Of a stretch of 64,000 nt of DNA, positions 23,601 to 37,400 are shown piece after piece. The notes under the pieces were generated by a model, which was not told where the DNA came from, did not search any database, and saw only the letters and a list, made by a program, of their open reading frames with translations. Positions within the stretch are counted from its first letter, which is position 1, and each line of letters starts with the position of its first letter. A program made the position numbers and the translations under genes. Source of the stretch: Gymnothorax reevesii (Eukaryota > Chordata > Actinopteri > Anguilliformes > Muraenidae); contig CM056588.1 of the NCBI GenBank assembly GCA_029721435.1, forward strand, positions 40,069,430-40,133,429, read 5' to 3'.

Positions 23601-26600
23601 AAAATTCATGTTTCATTTTTCTCGAACCCCATCATAGCTGTATCATTACCGTTTTACTGTTCTCATGCTGCATCGTTTATTGGTGTCCTGCGATAGTAGT
23701 TTTCACTATAACAGTTGTTGGTATTTTTGCTACTGAGGTTGTTGTTCACATTGTTATTGCTGTGATTAGGGTTGTACTCGCGGTTATTGCTTAAGTTGCT
23801 ATGAAATGGTGAGGGAAGGATGATCTGAGTCAAGGATAGCAGGTGATTCTGGGAGTATAATAGCAGCATTCCTGCGGTTTGACGCCTCTCCCCACTCAAT
23901 CCCTCTTGGCCGAGTCAGGACCTGCAGTCTGAAGCACAACACCAGAGCAGAGCTTGGTTCCCACCGGTTACATGCAGCAACACGTTACCGCCCGCTTTCG
24001 CTACTCAGTCATGATACAGAACCCGGTTACTCCACTCAAAATACAGGCTTATCAAAAATGCCACTCTCCAGTTGGATTCTGGAAGATTCTTCCTGAAGTC
24101 GGTTAAATGTCCTGGTGGTTTCGCCTCCGGTCCCTGGGGCATTTTCACATCTCTCACATGCAGTTCCCTCCCACACCACCAGTGTCCTGACGTAGAGTGC
24201 TGCTCCTCTCCTGCAACTCTCCACTAAGGCTCAAAACGTTACCGGTGTAACGAGTCATCGCTTAAGTCAGTAAAACCCACAGAAGCATATGTGGGTCCAT
24301 CAAATGCAGCTGCTGTATTCAAACCTATGGAACTTCAAGCGAATTTTAAATTCTAATGGACATCCAAACATTTTCAATGATTCAAAATATGTTTTGCTGA
24401 ATTACAAGGAAATATGTATAATATGGTGTTCAAGAACTAGATATTTTCCATTTGATGTAATGCTGTGGCCATAAAAACATGACATCCTGGGTTTGAATAT
24501 TTCTCCCAATATAAGTGCTATGGTGCTTAAGTGAAGCGCTGTAACCAGCAGATACAGAATATGTAAGTGACCAAGTCCTTCAGTATGAAAAAATGCTTTT
24601 TTAAATTATGAACCCATTTTTAAAAAAAAAAACTTAACTGAAAACTCAAAGAGTTTATGGGGTTAGCAACCCACTAAATTTGTGCCTCATAAGCCTGTGT
24701 AGTGGCGGCCCTTAAATCTAAATAAAGCCCTCGTAGCCTTTCCTCCCAGGTAATTCAAGTCTGGACATTAGCAGGCTGATGTCATGGGCATGAGAAACAC
24801 ATAACAGAACTTTAATACTTTAGCTCCCAAGCTGAATGAGGTGGAGAATTCCAGAGAAAAATGGCAGACTTTGGCCTTTGAAGACCATGACTTGACTAGA
24901 AGGCACTTGATTGGACAGAGAGCACACTAAACAGGGCCTATCCCAGAATGCATTGGGACAGGAGGCTGGCCTACAAGTTCAAAATCTCCCCCGCTGGATT
25001 CCTACATTCCAGCATCATGCAATCTGACCATCTGACCGCAGTGTCATATCCAGTATGTGACATCAGTGTCACAGGGTCTAATCAGTTAACCACTGTGTCA
25101 TTACCAAGATGCAACACCACCGTCACACAGTCTGACAATCAGAACGTTGTGTAGTCAAAGGATGTGACATCATCGTCACAAGGTCTGACAATCTGACTAC
25201 CGTATCGTCACAGGACGTGACATCAGGGTCACAGGTCCCAGGAGTTTTCAGCCCTGAATTTTTCTTTGCCAGACTTTTCGTCCTCAAGGACTTTTCGTGC
25301 CCAGATTTTTTGTCCCCTAATGATAAGGAAATGTACCACCATTGTTAACGCACAGATGGACGGAAGGACGATGGACGGGTCACTATGATATAAGAGTTAG
25401 GGTTAGGTTCAGGGTTACAATGCAGGAAGAGAGCAAAACATTACTGGGGGTGAACCATACAGGAATGAAGAGTCCGGGGACGAAAAGTTCATGGGGACAG
25501 AAAGTCCAGGAATGAAAAACTAATGGACGAAAAGTCCGGGGACAAAGAGTCTCAGAGCCAGCGTCACACAGTCTGACCACCTGAATGTGGTTCAGCTCAC
25601 CGTTCGTTGGACATAATCCCAAGCTGATTCAGAGGTGGTGTTCTTCCCGCTGTACTCCACAATGATCTTATTCACAATGTCTGACATCTCGCTTTTCAGC
25701 TGAAAACAGATTAAATACAGTTCAATAAATTGACAAAAACAACTCAGATCATGTGGAAGGAAAACACAGCACAAATTTTGCGTGAAGTGACACCCAAGTG
25801 ACATAAATCCACAGCTGTCCTGCTGGTTTGCTTTTGTGCAGGTGACAGATGGCACTTCATATATTCCTAACTTCCAACAATGAGCACCAGGATTACAGTA
25901 CTAATAAGTAAATACTGAAACAGAGCTTTACCTGAAACAGTGTCACCGTAAGTACAGTATTAATATGTTATTACTGAAACAGGACTTTATCTGAAGCAGT
26001 GTCACTCGGAATAAACAGGGCTTTATCTGAAGCAGTGTCACTCTGAATAAACAGGACTTTATCTGAAGCAGTGTCACTCTGAATACAGTACTGTGCAAAT
26101 ACTGAAACAGATTATCTGTCACAGTGTCACCCGAAGTACAGTGCTAATGTGTACACATTGAAGCAGAGATTTATCTAAAACATTGCCACCCTGGGAACAG
26201 ATCTAATGCGTCACACTGAGACAGTGCTTCATCTGAAACAGTGCTCCCCAGAGTACAGTACTAGACTACAGGCCAAAAGTTTGGGGACACCCTCAGATTT
26301 AATACAAAAAAAAAAAATCACACATCAACTGCTCTTTCCTTATTTTTTGCACATGATATGACTTCAGTGCATGGAATATAGAAAGGCAATAGGTTTTGGG
26401 TGAATTCAAGACCTCAGACCATATTTTAAAGCTGTCTGGACTGATTAATCACTGCTTTATAATTGAGCTCCAATGCCATTGTCTTACATGATTTTATGTA
26501 ACTAGGACGTGAAAAATTTTACTTCACAAGAAGGCGTGCTGTATAAATGCCTTCCCCAAAACCAGAGGTGACATTGCACTTGGTGCGCTAGTAAAAATCT

Positions 26601-29600
26601 GAGGGTGGCCCCAAACTTTTGGCCTGTGGTGTAAAGTGGAAATAATGAAACAGAGCTTCACCTGAAACTGCGTCATCCAGAGTACAGTGCCACTGAGCAA
26701 ATATTAGAAATGAGTTTTATGATCTACAGTCTCCAGTTAACTCTGTAATTGCCTCATACCTGGTAGCACAAACAGAGAATGAAAGAATCAGAAAAAAATC
26801 TCCTCTCACCAGGTCACGCTGGAAGTAGATGAGGACGGCGGCCGTCACCTGGGAGATGAGGATGAGCAGGAGGCAGATGAAGTACTGTGAACAGACAGGA
26901 TCATGGGAAAGAGCGATCAGCCCCTTCCATCATGAAACTGACCCTCACTATTTAAATCAGAAAAACCCCATCTCCCCTCATTCATAATGACTTCACAGAA
27001 ACCCCTGGTCCCTCACTAATGAGATCACAAAACCCCATCCTCCCTCCCAAATTAAATCGCAATCTCATTGTCAACCACAGCTGACATCACAGAATCTGAA
27101 CCCCTCATGCTAATGATACCATAGGGAGCATCCAAATTCAGTAAACATCAAGAAACCTTCCTTCATAAAGGACATCAACCAGAAATAGTTAGGATGGTAG
27201 GCATGACAAGGAGCATCCAAACTGTCAATTACATTAAGGAAAGGAGGCAATTTGCTCTTTTGTTGCTTCTGTCCAGCAAGGAATCACAGGAACCTCAGAA
27301 GAAAAGACTGATATATGATGGACCACAATTCTTTGCAGCTGTAGCAATTACACTCATCATTTGCCATTGTTTTCCTATTGGCTCAACTCACATCTCTATC
27401 AACAGTCTTCAAGCTCATGACATACTGCGGGAAAGGACATCCGATTTTTCTTAAACTTGTCCCTAGGTACCTGAAAATTGTCCCTCCACCTTTCGCTGGA
27501 CCCATATGATTTTTTTTTAGTGATCTCAAGGAAAAGTGAAGAGTAGATAAAAAAGGCTGCCTGTTTAAGGGAATTTGGATGGAACCAGAGAATCTCACCA
27601 TCTTGACTACTGATTAGTGGCGGGCGGTGGACAGAGAACGAGGGCGATAAATGTCTTTAAACTGCGAATTAGTCTTGATCCATTTTTAGTCAATTTCCCT
27701 GGTAAAAGACACTTGAACTCTCCCCTCTCAGGTTTAGCTAATAGTCTTTGTTAAGACAAAAAAAAATCAAACACGCCAGGTGAATGTGAAAAAAAGTGCA
27801 TTTCAATCTTTTTCAATTTAACAATCATCACGCACAGGTTTGACGACTAGCTTAGGATGTGACAAAATTTAACGCGGAAAATCCACCTTGGTTTTTTCAT
27901 GAAGAGTTGCCCATTGAGGCAAGTGAATTAAACACTTCGTTGAATTTATCATTCACTCACCTAAACATTTCATTATAAGGGAAACTAACATGTTGACCCA
28001 GAACACTGATTGAAATCGGTTCACTAATCTCATCCGTTTCAAAGGATGTTTTCTGCCCCCCCAGTTTTCTGTCCACCGCCAGCCACTGCTACTGACATCA
28101 TCAACATCACAATATCGAATGTATCAAAATAAATGCATCACAGAATTTCAAAGTCTCTCACCAAATAAATCAAAAAATCCCAACAACTCCGCAAACTTCT
28201 GCCTACCAGCAAGTGAATTTGGAAACACAAAATGTTACTGTTGAAAGCTATGGCACATGTAAAAAGTCCAAGTTCATCCAGCCCTAACTGTGTTGAGGAC
28301 GTGTAATACTTGTTAGACTATCAACAAATGTCTTAAGAAAAGTTTTGGAGAATATACATGCTTTTATGTTCAAACAAAGCATCAGACGACATCTCTGCCT
28401 CACGCTGGCATCTTCATGGTGATACTGTTTAATACCTAACCAATTTTTTGCAAACGCAACTATATTGACTTTCCATATCCACCACTACCACCAAACTCTT
28501 GGTCCATCAAGCTAATGACAATATAAGACGACCAACGACTGTGCCTGCACCATTACAAGTATCTGACAGCTAAAAGACACCGTTCGATGACACTTCATTC
28601 TGTCTTTCTGACATAATTTTGGTCGTCAGACTCATTTTGTCAACAGACTCATCTTTATAAAAGGGCACACAACACCCTTTAGATGCAATAACATGACATC
28701 CTGCTGATTTGATCACATAATGTTTCTCTATTTAGCAATCGCAAAATAGCATGACAAATCAGCAAATGAAAAGATAATTTGATGAAGTAACATATGAGTA
28801 TAACTTTGCCTGTGCAAAAACAAATTTTTGATCCATATACTGGGGGCTGCCATAGTGGTGCCAGGGAGAATCGTCTTCCCAAAAAAACCCAGAAATGCTT
28901 TACAGAACAAAACCTCATTACAGTCAGAGCCTCCTCCCATAATCAGTCACATCCTCTTGGTTAACAACAAATCAGAACCTCCTGCATTTAAAAAGAAACA
29001 ATCAGAATCCACAAACCGAGTGGTTCTGTATGCAAACCTTCAGAAGTTACAATGCGAGGATGGGAGAAGAACAGGAGTTGTGGATCTGGTGAGGTTAATG
29101 AATCATCAGCTGTGTTTGAAGATTCTATTCTCTTGAGGAAAGTTCCCAACTGCTGGAAAATACCTGGAAGTATTAACATGGCAGCCATTATTAGAGTGTT
29201 TGAATTCTCTAAATGTTAAGGAAAGGTGCTTCTTTGCTTCCTAACTTACGTCCTTCAGCATTGTGTACACTCAACCATCCTCCACAACACGAGAGGAGAT
29301 AAAGCCACCCCACTTTATCATGCAGCGGCAATATTTCAAGTGAAACCATCCATCTTGCCGATCACAAAAACAAACAGACACGAGGGGTAAGAGGCGGATG
29401 ATCCCATTGCCAAGTTAGTGCATTGGATTCAGGTTCCCCAGGCAGTGCAGTTATCTTTTCCAAAACCAACATGAACTAGAATGGTTTTTACACGTAAAAA
29501 CAGATGTCTCCCCCTTCCCCCATTTCACATTTTAGAGTTATGGTCTGGAAACAAATCCCACCCTTCAATATGCCTAAGTCCAAATTGTTGCCATGGAAAC

Positions 29601-32600
29601 AGAAAAAATAAAATTCAAAAGCAGTTCTAACCCTCAAAAGGCACATCTACATGTTATGGAGAGACACTATATCAAATTTGGTGAGAAGCGGTCGAACAGT
29701 TTCAGAGTTATGACCCGGAAACAAATGGGAACGCCGACGCCAACGCCAACGGGAATTCAGGCAAAAACAATATGTCCCCCCCCCCAGGAAGGAGGAGACA
29801 TAACTGCACATTTCATTTACCTCAAGAGGTTTTCCATTGAGATTAAAGAAAAACGGCTTGGAATTAGACAACAGGAGTTGCCCATTTTTTGACTATTCGA
29901 ACGCAGCCTTAGATTTAACTTTCAGTTTCATTCTTCCTCTTCATTTACTGTAAACCTCCCCAACTCACACCACTGAGGGGGAAATCCCCTTCTCCAAAAT
30001 AGAAACTGTCCGAAATAAGAATTCCCCACCTCCAACAAGAAACAGATGTCAGGGGGCGAAAGGTAAAATTACTTTGTTGAAAAAATAACAACAAGCTGGG
30101 TTGGGCTCAAGGTCATTTACTTGTCTTCACTTTTGCCGATATTCATGTGTTGGAAAAGATGCACAGTCAGCCGAGTGACAGGATATAACCAATCTGTCTG
30201 TGTCTCTGACATTTTACCCAGTAACCCGAGTGCACTTCCCCAATTATTCACAGAAAATAACCTCCGACCAGTTAACTCACTGTCGCGATTCTCAATATTG
30301 CCACCTGACATTTAAATCTACTGTGAAGCATGTAATTTCTACATCTCTTCCAGTTAAATAAACAACAGACTGCCCTGAATAGGTGAATCTAGGGAGAATT
30401 TGCTTGCTAAATTCTCAAGCTCCAGCTCCCTGCTTGGACTCACACCAGGAGTGAGCGGTTAAAGGAACTGGACTGATGGATGGGTAAGAGGAAGGATACA
30501 TCATAGAGACGCTAAACACCGCGTTGAGCGCAAGTACAGTATTTTACTGTTGAGAGAAACAAAGCTACGGTGGCCAACTGAGTCTGGAGATATCTTCCTG
30601 ACAACAGTATTCTGGTACATCTACTTCGGCTAATCCGGAGAGAGGGCCCCGCCCCCCTCCCATGGGACAGGCTCCGCCTACACTCCTGCACCAGTTAGAG
30701 TAAACATTCGGCGGCAAAGTTTCGTACCCAACTTCAGCTGTAACTTAACAGCCTCCAGGCCAGGACCGCCACACTCGCCATAGGAGAAATGCTTTTCCCC
30801 AAACCCCACTGAGCATATGGGACTTAATAACACGCCTCCATCATGTTAGGGTAAATGAAAAGGGATTTATAAGCATCAGGTCTGTGTGTTCAGTAGTTTG
30901 GGAACACAGGGGCAGTTGTGAGGATAAATTAATTTCAATCTGACCCAACAAAACTCCTTTCCAGCGACCAGGAAATGGACTTGACTCCCGCGATGCTTCA
31001 CTTCATCATAACCCTCATCGCCAGCATCATTCTGCCAATGATGAAGGGCCACAGTGAATTTGAAGCTTCTACAATCGAAAGTGGACCAGCAAAAAGCCTG
31101 TGGGGTCCATCCCAGACTGGAACAGGCAACTGCCAAGAGATCCCGCTAATAGCCCCAGGCCTGAGCCGGCTCAGTTCCTCATCTTGTGCAACGTTGCTCA
31201 CCAGCATCACAGCATTTGGCTCCAGTATAGATCATTACAAACCCATTCCCTATTTTATGGTAACTTTAGCATAAAATAACATGCTAAAATTTTCCTCACT
31301 GAAATGTAGACTCAATATTTGTTTTTCTTCATCTAACGGTCTCAATGTCAGCCAATTCTTCAAGACAGCCTGCCATTTGGAAACTGAGAAATATTTTGAA
31401 CCAGAATCTACGAAGGGCACGTAATGTCACAGAATCCAATATTCTTAGTCAGCGACTACGACTCGATGGCTGAACTGTACAGACTTCAACACCAAATTGG
31501 AGGGCACAGCGCCGTCCTAAAACTGCACCTCAGTGTGCTGGATTGCTGTTTACCCAGCCTGAGAAAAGTCAATGGCTGCTGTCACAGAGAGTTGGTCCAT
31601 AGTTTTCTGCAGACCATAGGCTGCACCCGACTGAAAAACACACGGCAGGAATTCAGTCACCCTCATTAAAACAGCTTTGGTCCTTTCCCAGCAGCTGCAG
31701 GCAAACGGCACAAGATCACCAGAGCTGATGTGCACTTATGAGAAGAAGTACAGACTCTGGTGCAACATAAAGGGAAAGCGTATCATCTGGAGCTCTATGG
31801 AGTGTGATGGTGGGGCTTGCAGCTGGAGAGGTCATGCCAGCCCTCCTGAGGTCTATTGGTCCCACTCACCAGCCCCAACAGGCAGCGGATCTCGTGCACG
31901 GCCCCCACACAGCCCAGGAAGCCCATGATCATGGACAAAGCGCCCACCGCAATCAGGATGTACGAGCCCACCTTCAGCGTGGCCGAGGACTCCTCTGTGA
32001 GTGACGCACAAAATACAGGACGGTCATTAAAAAAAAAACAACAAAAAAAAACCAGGAATTAATGACAGGAAGTGGTCAAACAAAACCAGTAGATACTGAC
32101 GGGAAGTGGTCATCCAAATCCAGCACACACTGAAAGGAAGTGGTTATACAAAATCAGTGCATACTGACAGGAAGTTGTCACATAAAAGAGATCATAAACA
32201 TCATTATTAAACTGACTTTCACCTGGAGGCGCCACAAAGTGGTTCAAAATGCCACAAGGTAGTGGTCTTGCCAAAACCCACAGCCATATTACAACAGACA
32301 GGTCAGGTGTATTAGCCTTAGCAGAAATTAACAGTTTGCAAATAATTCACTCTGCAGTTCCTAAATGACTCCTATTCATTTTTTTACGGCCAGTAACCAG
32401 TTGGCCACTCCTAAGAAACTGTAAGATTACAGCCTTTTACAACCCTGTGGTTGTTTGAAATAAATTAAATGTGTGTATACAAGAAAGGTCCGGGAGAGGT
32501 GTGTGTGTGTGAGAGTGTGTGCGTGTGCGTGCAGGTGTGAGTGTATGCACAAGCATGTGCGAGTGTGTGGACGTGAGGGACGGGGAGCATGGGAGTGACT

Positions 32601-34403
32601 ATGAGAGAGCAAGTGTGCGCGTGTATCAGTGTTTGAGCAAGCGACTGCGAGCCTGGGTTTGTGGGTGTGTGTGAGAGCGTGCAAGTGTGCGTGTGTGAAA
32701 GCATAGTCATGAACAACAAAAGGACGGAAGCGTGGAGAGATGCAGGCAGGAAGGAAACTTAAGTTTCAACATGCACTCCAGTTCCATCAGTCACAATACC
32801 CATGATGACAGTCTGAAACCTTTCCCTTCATCGCGCTGCAGGCTATAAACTGCACATGCCCTCAATCAATAGCTAAGTATTCTCTGCCTCCTGTGCCACA
32901 CCCGTTTATATTGCTATCCTGTACAAAGAACAGCATCTTTCTAGGACCTTTTCTGGTCCCTGCCAAGATATTTTTGTCTGCGCCTTACAATGGCAGCTGC
33001 TAAATGATTCACATGCAGTGAATTAGTCCCCGCAATTTTGAAATCGCTTGTATAGCTTTGATATGCTGAATATCGACAGGGATATTTAACATAAATGAAC
33101 ATTTTCATAAGAGAGTAAGATGGAAAAAAGATAAAAATCTGAAATTATCTTGAAAAAGATCATTTAGACATTAAGCACTGCCCTCGAGAAAAGTAAGGGG
33201 GGAAATAAACACATTTTTTAAGATAACTGTTGAGCACTGTCTCGATCTGTACAGCCTGTATCATTAGGGCTGCTTTTTAGCTCAATTTCATCTTCAGGGT
33301 AATAATGACTGTTTATCTGGTGGTAACTGTAACATGTATTTATCGCAGCAAAGGCCATATTTGTTCTGGTAGTTACATTTGATCAGTGGCTCCCAACCCT
33401 AGTCCTGAAGATCCACTATCCCAAAGTTTTTTACTCCAACCGTGACAAAACAGACCTCATTTCAGATCCAGGCTTTTGTTGCGCTGCTAATTAGTAGACT
33501 CCATAAATTAGGCCCAATTAGGCTCAGAGGGAAAACAAATCTGCTGGACCAGGGTTGGGAACCTCTCTTTAGAGCAGCTCCCAAGCGAGTAAACCAATAA
33601 AAACATGAATTACCCAAACTCTCTCTAAACACATTTAATTAGAGAGGCTATGTCAGGAGGTCATTTTTCCAGGGTTTATTAAATGCACCACACACCTCAC
33701 CTGTTCAAATAAGCTTCCTTAACCATCTCTGCCATAGCCATTTATTAGGGAACTTCACTGTCCTAATGCTAATGATGCCCTGGATGTGGTACCCTGCCAT
33801 TTTGGCTGCTTAAGCACAACTCAATCCTGGTGTGCTACCGTGACAGCTACCGTGCTACCGTCTACAAAACTTCCAACACAGGATTCCGCAGATACCAGTG
33901 TTGCATAGGGGAGATTCAGCCAAGAGCCAATCACAGCGCCCTGCTTCCGTCTCTGTCCCTGCCCATTTTTATAAGGGTGTGTGCGAGAGGTCTCCATTAA
34001 GCCAAGAGACATGTTCTAGCATATTCTGGGGGCAAACTGGTCTTGAACCACAAGGAGGGACAGCAGGAGAGAAAAAATGGCGGGTGGGAGCCACAGTGGC
34101 AGGCTACACTGAACAGGCCGAAAGGCAAGACTGTAACGACTGAGCATTAAAAATAATGAACTCTCATACCAAAGAGGTCATGAAAACTCTCCCAGCACAG
34201 ATGGATGTCCAGAGGGGAAGAAACAGGAAGTCAGAAATTGGAGGGGGTGTGGGGCAGTGGGGGGGGGTCGAGTTTTAAAACAAGATTGCTATTCATCCAT
34301 TGTACAGGGCCACTGCCAGAGTCCGCAGCTGTACATTTGGATATATATAGACTGCCTGTACAGTACAGAATTTGGGGGGAGGTGGTGTATATATATGTGT
34401 GTC

Positions 34404-34435
<32 letters not shown>

Positions 34436-37400
34436 GAATATGTGAGGAGGCAGCTGGGGGGAGAGAAAAAAAAAAATCACAGAGCTCCTATTTGAGTAAT
34501 GTTTTCTGTGGCAGCCTGCGGAAGGAGGTGGGTGTAAATAAGCATGTACTGCTACTGTAGAGTGTGTTCTTAAAGATCTGCTAACGGGACATGCACGACC
34601 TCTCTCCACACCCCTCCCCTCCCCTCCCCGGGCCCCCGGTGACGTAGGAGCGACCCCGCCTCAGCTCACATTGGGAGTTCAGGGTTTTCCCACCGGACCA
34701 GCAGCACCCGAAATGCCGGGAAGAACGAGAAAAAAGCCAAAGGCCGAAGAGGGAAGACGGTGGGATTCCCAAAAAAAATAAGCCCCCATCCCGACGATGA
34801 CAGGGGGAGATGCGGGTGAACAACTGTGCAGAGCCGCAGCTCCGCTCACGAGACCGCGGACACGCCCCGATGAAAAACGAAACCTCACAGAAAGACTGGG
34901 AATGAATATCCTGCTGAGAAAATGCATTCCACTGCAAAAATAAACTCCTGGTACTGTGCTCTGTCCATCCTGTTCCACTTCACCTCTGTTTATCTTGCAC
35001 CAGAACATAACGGTCTACATTGCGCTGGAACCTGATTTGACTATTTTTAACTGATCATTCCAATGCTGCAGCACTGATCACTATCGTCAATCAAATTCCA
35101 GAACGCGGACATGGAATTAAAAAAATAAAAAGAAAAAATATGCATTAATTTCCAAAGGAATATAAACAAGACGCGAATGGCGAATGTGCAAAACGACTTG
35201 CATGAAATTTTGAAATTTACAAAGCATACAGAGTAGAACCGCCGTAAAATGCAAAGAATTCGAAGGGAATGAAAATATTTCCACCACAAATTCCACAGAA
35301 ATTAACACTGCATTTCTACACATAAGTTCTGGTGCAATGATTCAACTGCAGAGAATCGGCTTGAAACGGCTCATTCAGAACGGCCTCCAAGCACAGCCCA
35401 ATAGGGAGAGAAAGTACTGCTTGTGTTTCCCGAAGCCAAAAAAAGATCTCAAAACGGTCACTACCACGCCAGTTCAGACGGGCAGTCACCATCTTCTAGT
35501 GACACAAGAAACTTCAGTTACATCCCTCCCTCCCACCACACACAGAGAGCTTTAATAATGAATCAGGCAGAATAATTATGGACCGTTTCCAGCTATAAAC
35601 CCCATTTCTCCTGTCTTTAATAGGCCATTCACTTGTTTGACAGTTTTGGCTCATTCTCACTAGCGGTTTTGAACAGTGCCACAGATGGCAGAGCCGGGAC
35701 CTCCTGCATGTAAATTAGGCTGTGATGCGCTAAAAGAGCCCAGTGTGCGAGTGTTCGATGCACCAGGGGATAACCAAACCCTGAAGCTAAAGAGAAATGA
35801 TAAAGGGGACGTTGTTAGTTCTTCTATACAAATACAGTGAGGGCAGGGCTGGGGGGCTGTACTGGCAGGATACCTATGGGCAGTGTATGTACAAAGCATA
35901 TATGCGCAAGTGCGCTTGTGTCATTACGAGTCTGGGTGAGAAATTGTGGTCGTTTGAGTGTATACCAGAGTATGCGTGCAGTCAGTCTGTGAGCGTTGTT
36001 GTTCGTGTGCGTTTGTGCGAATGTGTCACATCCTCAATGTTTCCCTGAAATGTTTCCCCGTAATTCAGCCGCCCGAGTTGGTTTCCAGCATCATCGTCCT
36101 TAACTGATTAATTATTGTCTCATTTCAGTCTCCTCCCTCCGTGTGTCTTTGTGTGTTCACATACTTCCTGTTTCCATAATTGTTTATTGGTCTGTTGTGT
36201 ATATGAGTTCCGGTGTCTACATCTGCCTCTGACTGGATTGTCTCGTTCGCCACATTATTCCTACTACTAGCTCCCAGACCCAGTCCTAGAACTCTTTCAT
36301 CTTTGGTAATTAAGAAAACATTTGACAGTTTATTAGTTCGACAGTTTATCGGGGACTGCCTCCCTATTATTCAGCAACACCTCACTGGCCATTTTATGCT
36401 TGTCGCCTAGCCTCGGAGTTTGAGCCAGACTGCCTTCCCCATAGAGACCTCGGATCTCACGCCGACCACAGCCAGGCTGCTCCTCCAACAGCCAGTTTAT
36501 CAATCAACACACCTGCGCTGCCCCTGACCGTTCTTCAGCCGAACCCCTCGAGTTTTTAGTTCTCACTCAGTGCCAATTCCGGCAATGAATACCGTTATTT
36601 ACGAGCCAGATGGCTTTTCATTGATCTGCGCCTGGTTCCTTCCCTGAAGTTTGGGACAGACTTCGTGTGATTGAGCCAGTTTCTGTCTGACTCTCGTAAC
36701 ACTCGTCAGTTCAGCCAAGCATCTCAACTGTGGGTAATGGACCAGGTTACCACCCCTCAGTCAGGACAGACCAGCTGAAGACCCTGAGGGCTCCTGAGGC
36801 TGTTCTGCAAAACTAATCAGTCAATTAGAATACAGATTTACTAATCAGTACCCAATGAGATCTAATCTGGGATTACAATCACCGAGGCAAAGGAAGACTT
36901 TGAACTACAACCAGTAGTTGCAGCCAACAGAAGCAGCACATCACAAACTGTGAAATAATGTTCACAAAAACGTTCAAAGAATTTTAAGAGAACATTAATG
37001 GAACCAATGAATCCCAGGACGAAGGCTTCATCCACTTCAGCGATCAACTAAAGAGATACTGCAACGCGTCATTCACTTCAACCGCCAGTTAAAACAATTC
37101 GCCAGTTAAACTATCTTAAACTCAGATGCTTTCTGTATTCAACAGATGCACATTTTAGTGCCTCTAGCTTTCTTTCGGAGAGTCCAGCTCAGGCGCATTG
37201 ACATGGTGGATTTGTGTGGCCAAGCAGCAGTTGGTTTTGATTAAATTTCAAACTTTCCACACATCGCTCCAGCTTCCTCCAGGGACACCGTTATCCTGCC
37301 CAGATGTTACAGAGGCAGGATCCCTGGGAAATTTGCAAGCCGACTCGCCGCTGGTTTCACCGAACTGCGAGGAGAGATAGGTACTTACGCAGGACGGCGA

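Larger units (their letters stand above)
20129..25600 (-). other. CD82 intron 5 (5.5 kb), repeat-rich
   Basis: It contains a degenerate minisatellite split by a hAT-type element (20130-21720), an AG-rich tract (about 21940-22190), a composite of 67 bp and 145 bp tandem repeats ending in a hairpin (22500-23456), unremarkable sequence at 23.46-25.0 kb, and a 53 bp minisatellite interrupted by a palindromic element just before exon 5. Confidence 0.8.
26885..31869 (-). other. CD82 intron 3 (5 kb)
   Basis: It holds a 474 bp hAT-type element (27615-28088) and a minisatellite-family remnant with a hairpin (29520-29810). The remaining stretches (26.9-27.6, 28.1-29.5 and 29.9-31.8 kb) show no gene or repeat that I recognise. 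Confidence 0.75.
31995..37388 (-). other. CD82 intron 2 (5.4 kb)
   Basis: It contains a GT-rich tract (32495-32700), a MITE-like repeat (33384-33568), a GT microsatellite (34388-34436), a CpG-rich patch (34600-34870) and a possible degraded LTR (36024-36701). Other parts show nothing recognisable. Confidence 0.75.

Noticed and set aside
30876..31735. Short frames next to CD82 exon 3 as extra exons
   Set aside because: The exons around them join in phase without any addition and match CD82 length; no splice sites fit.
34581..34937. 118-codon minus-strand frame as a gene
   Set aside because: GC-rich patch with few stops; no family features. Treated as a possible promoter/first exon instead.
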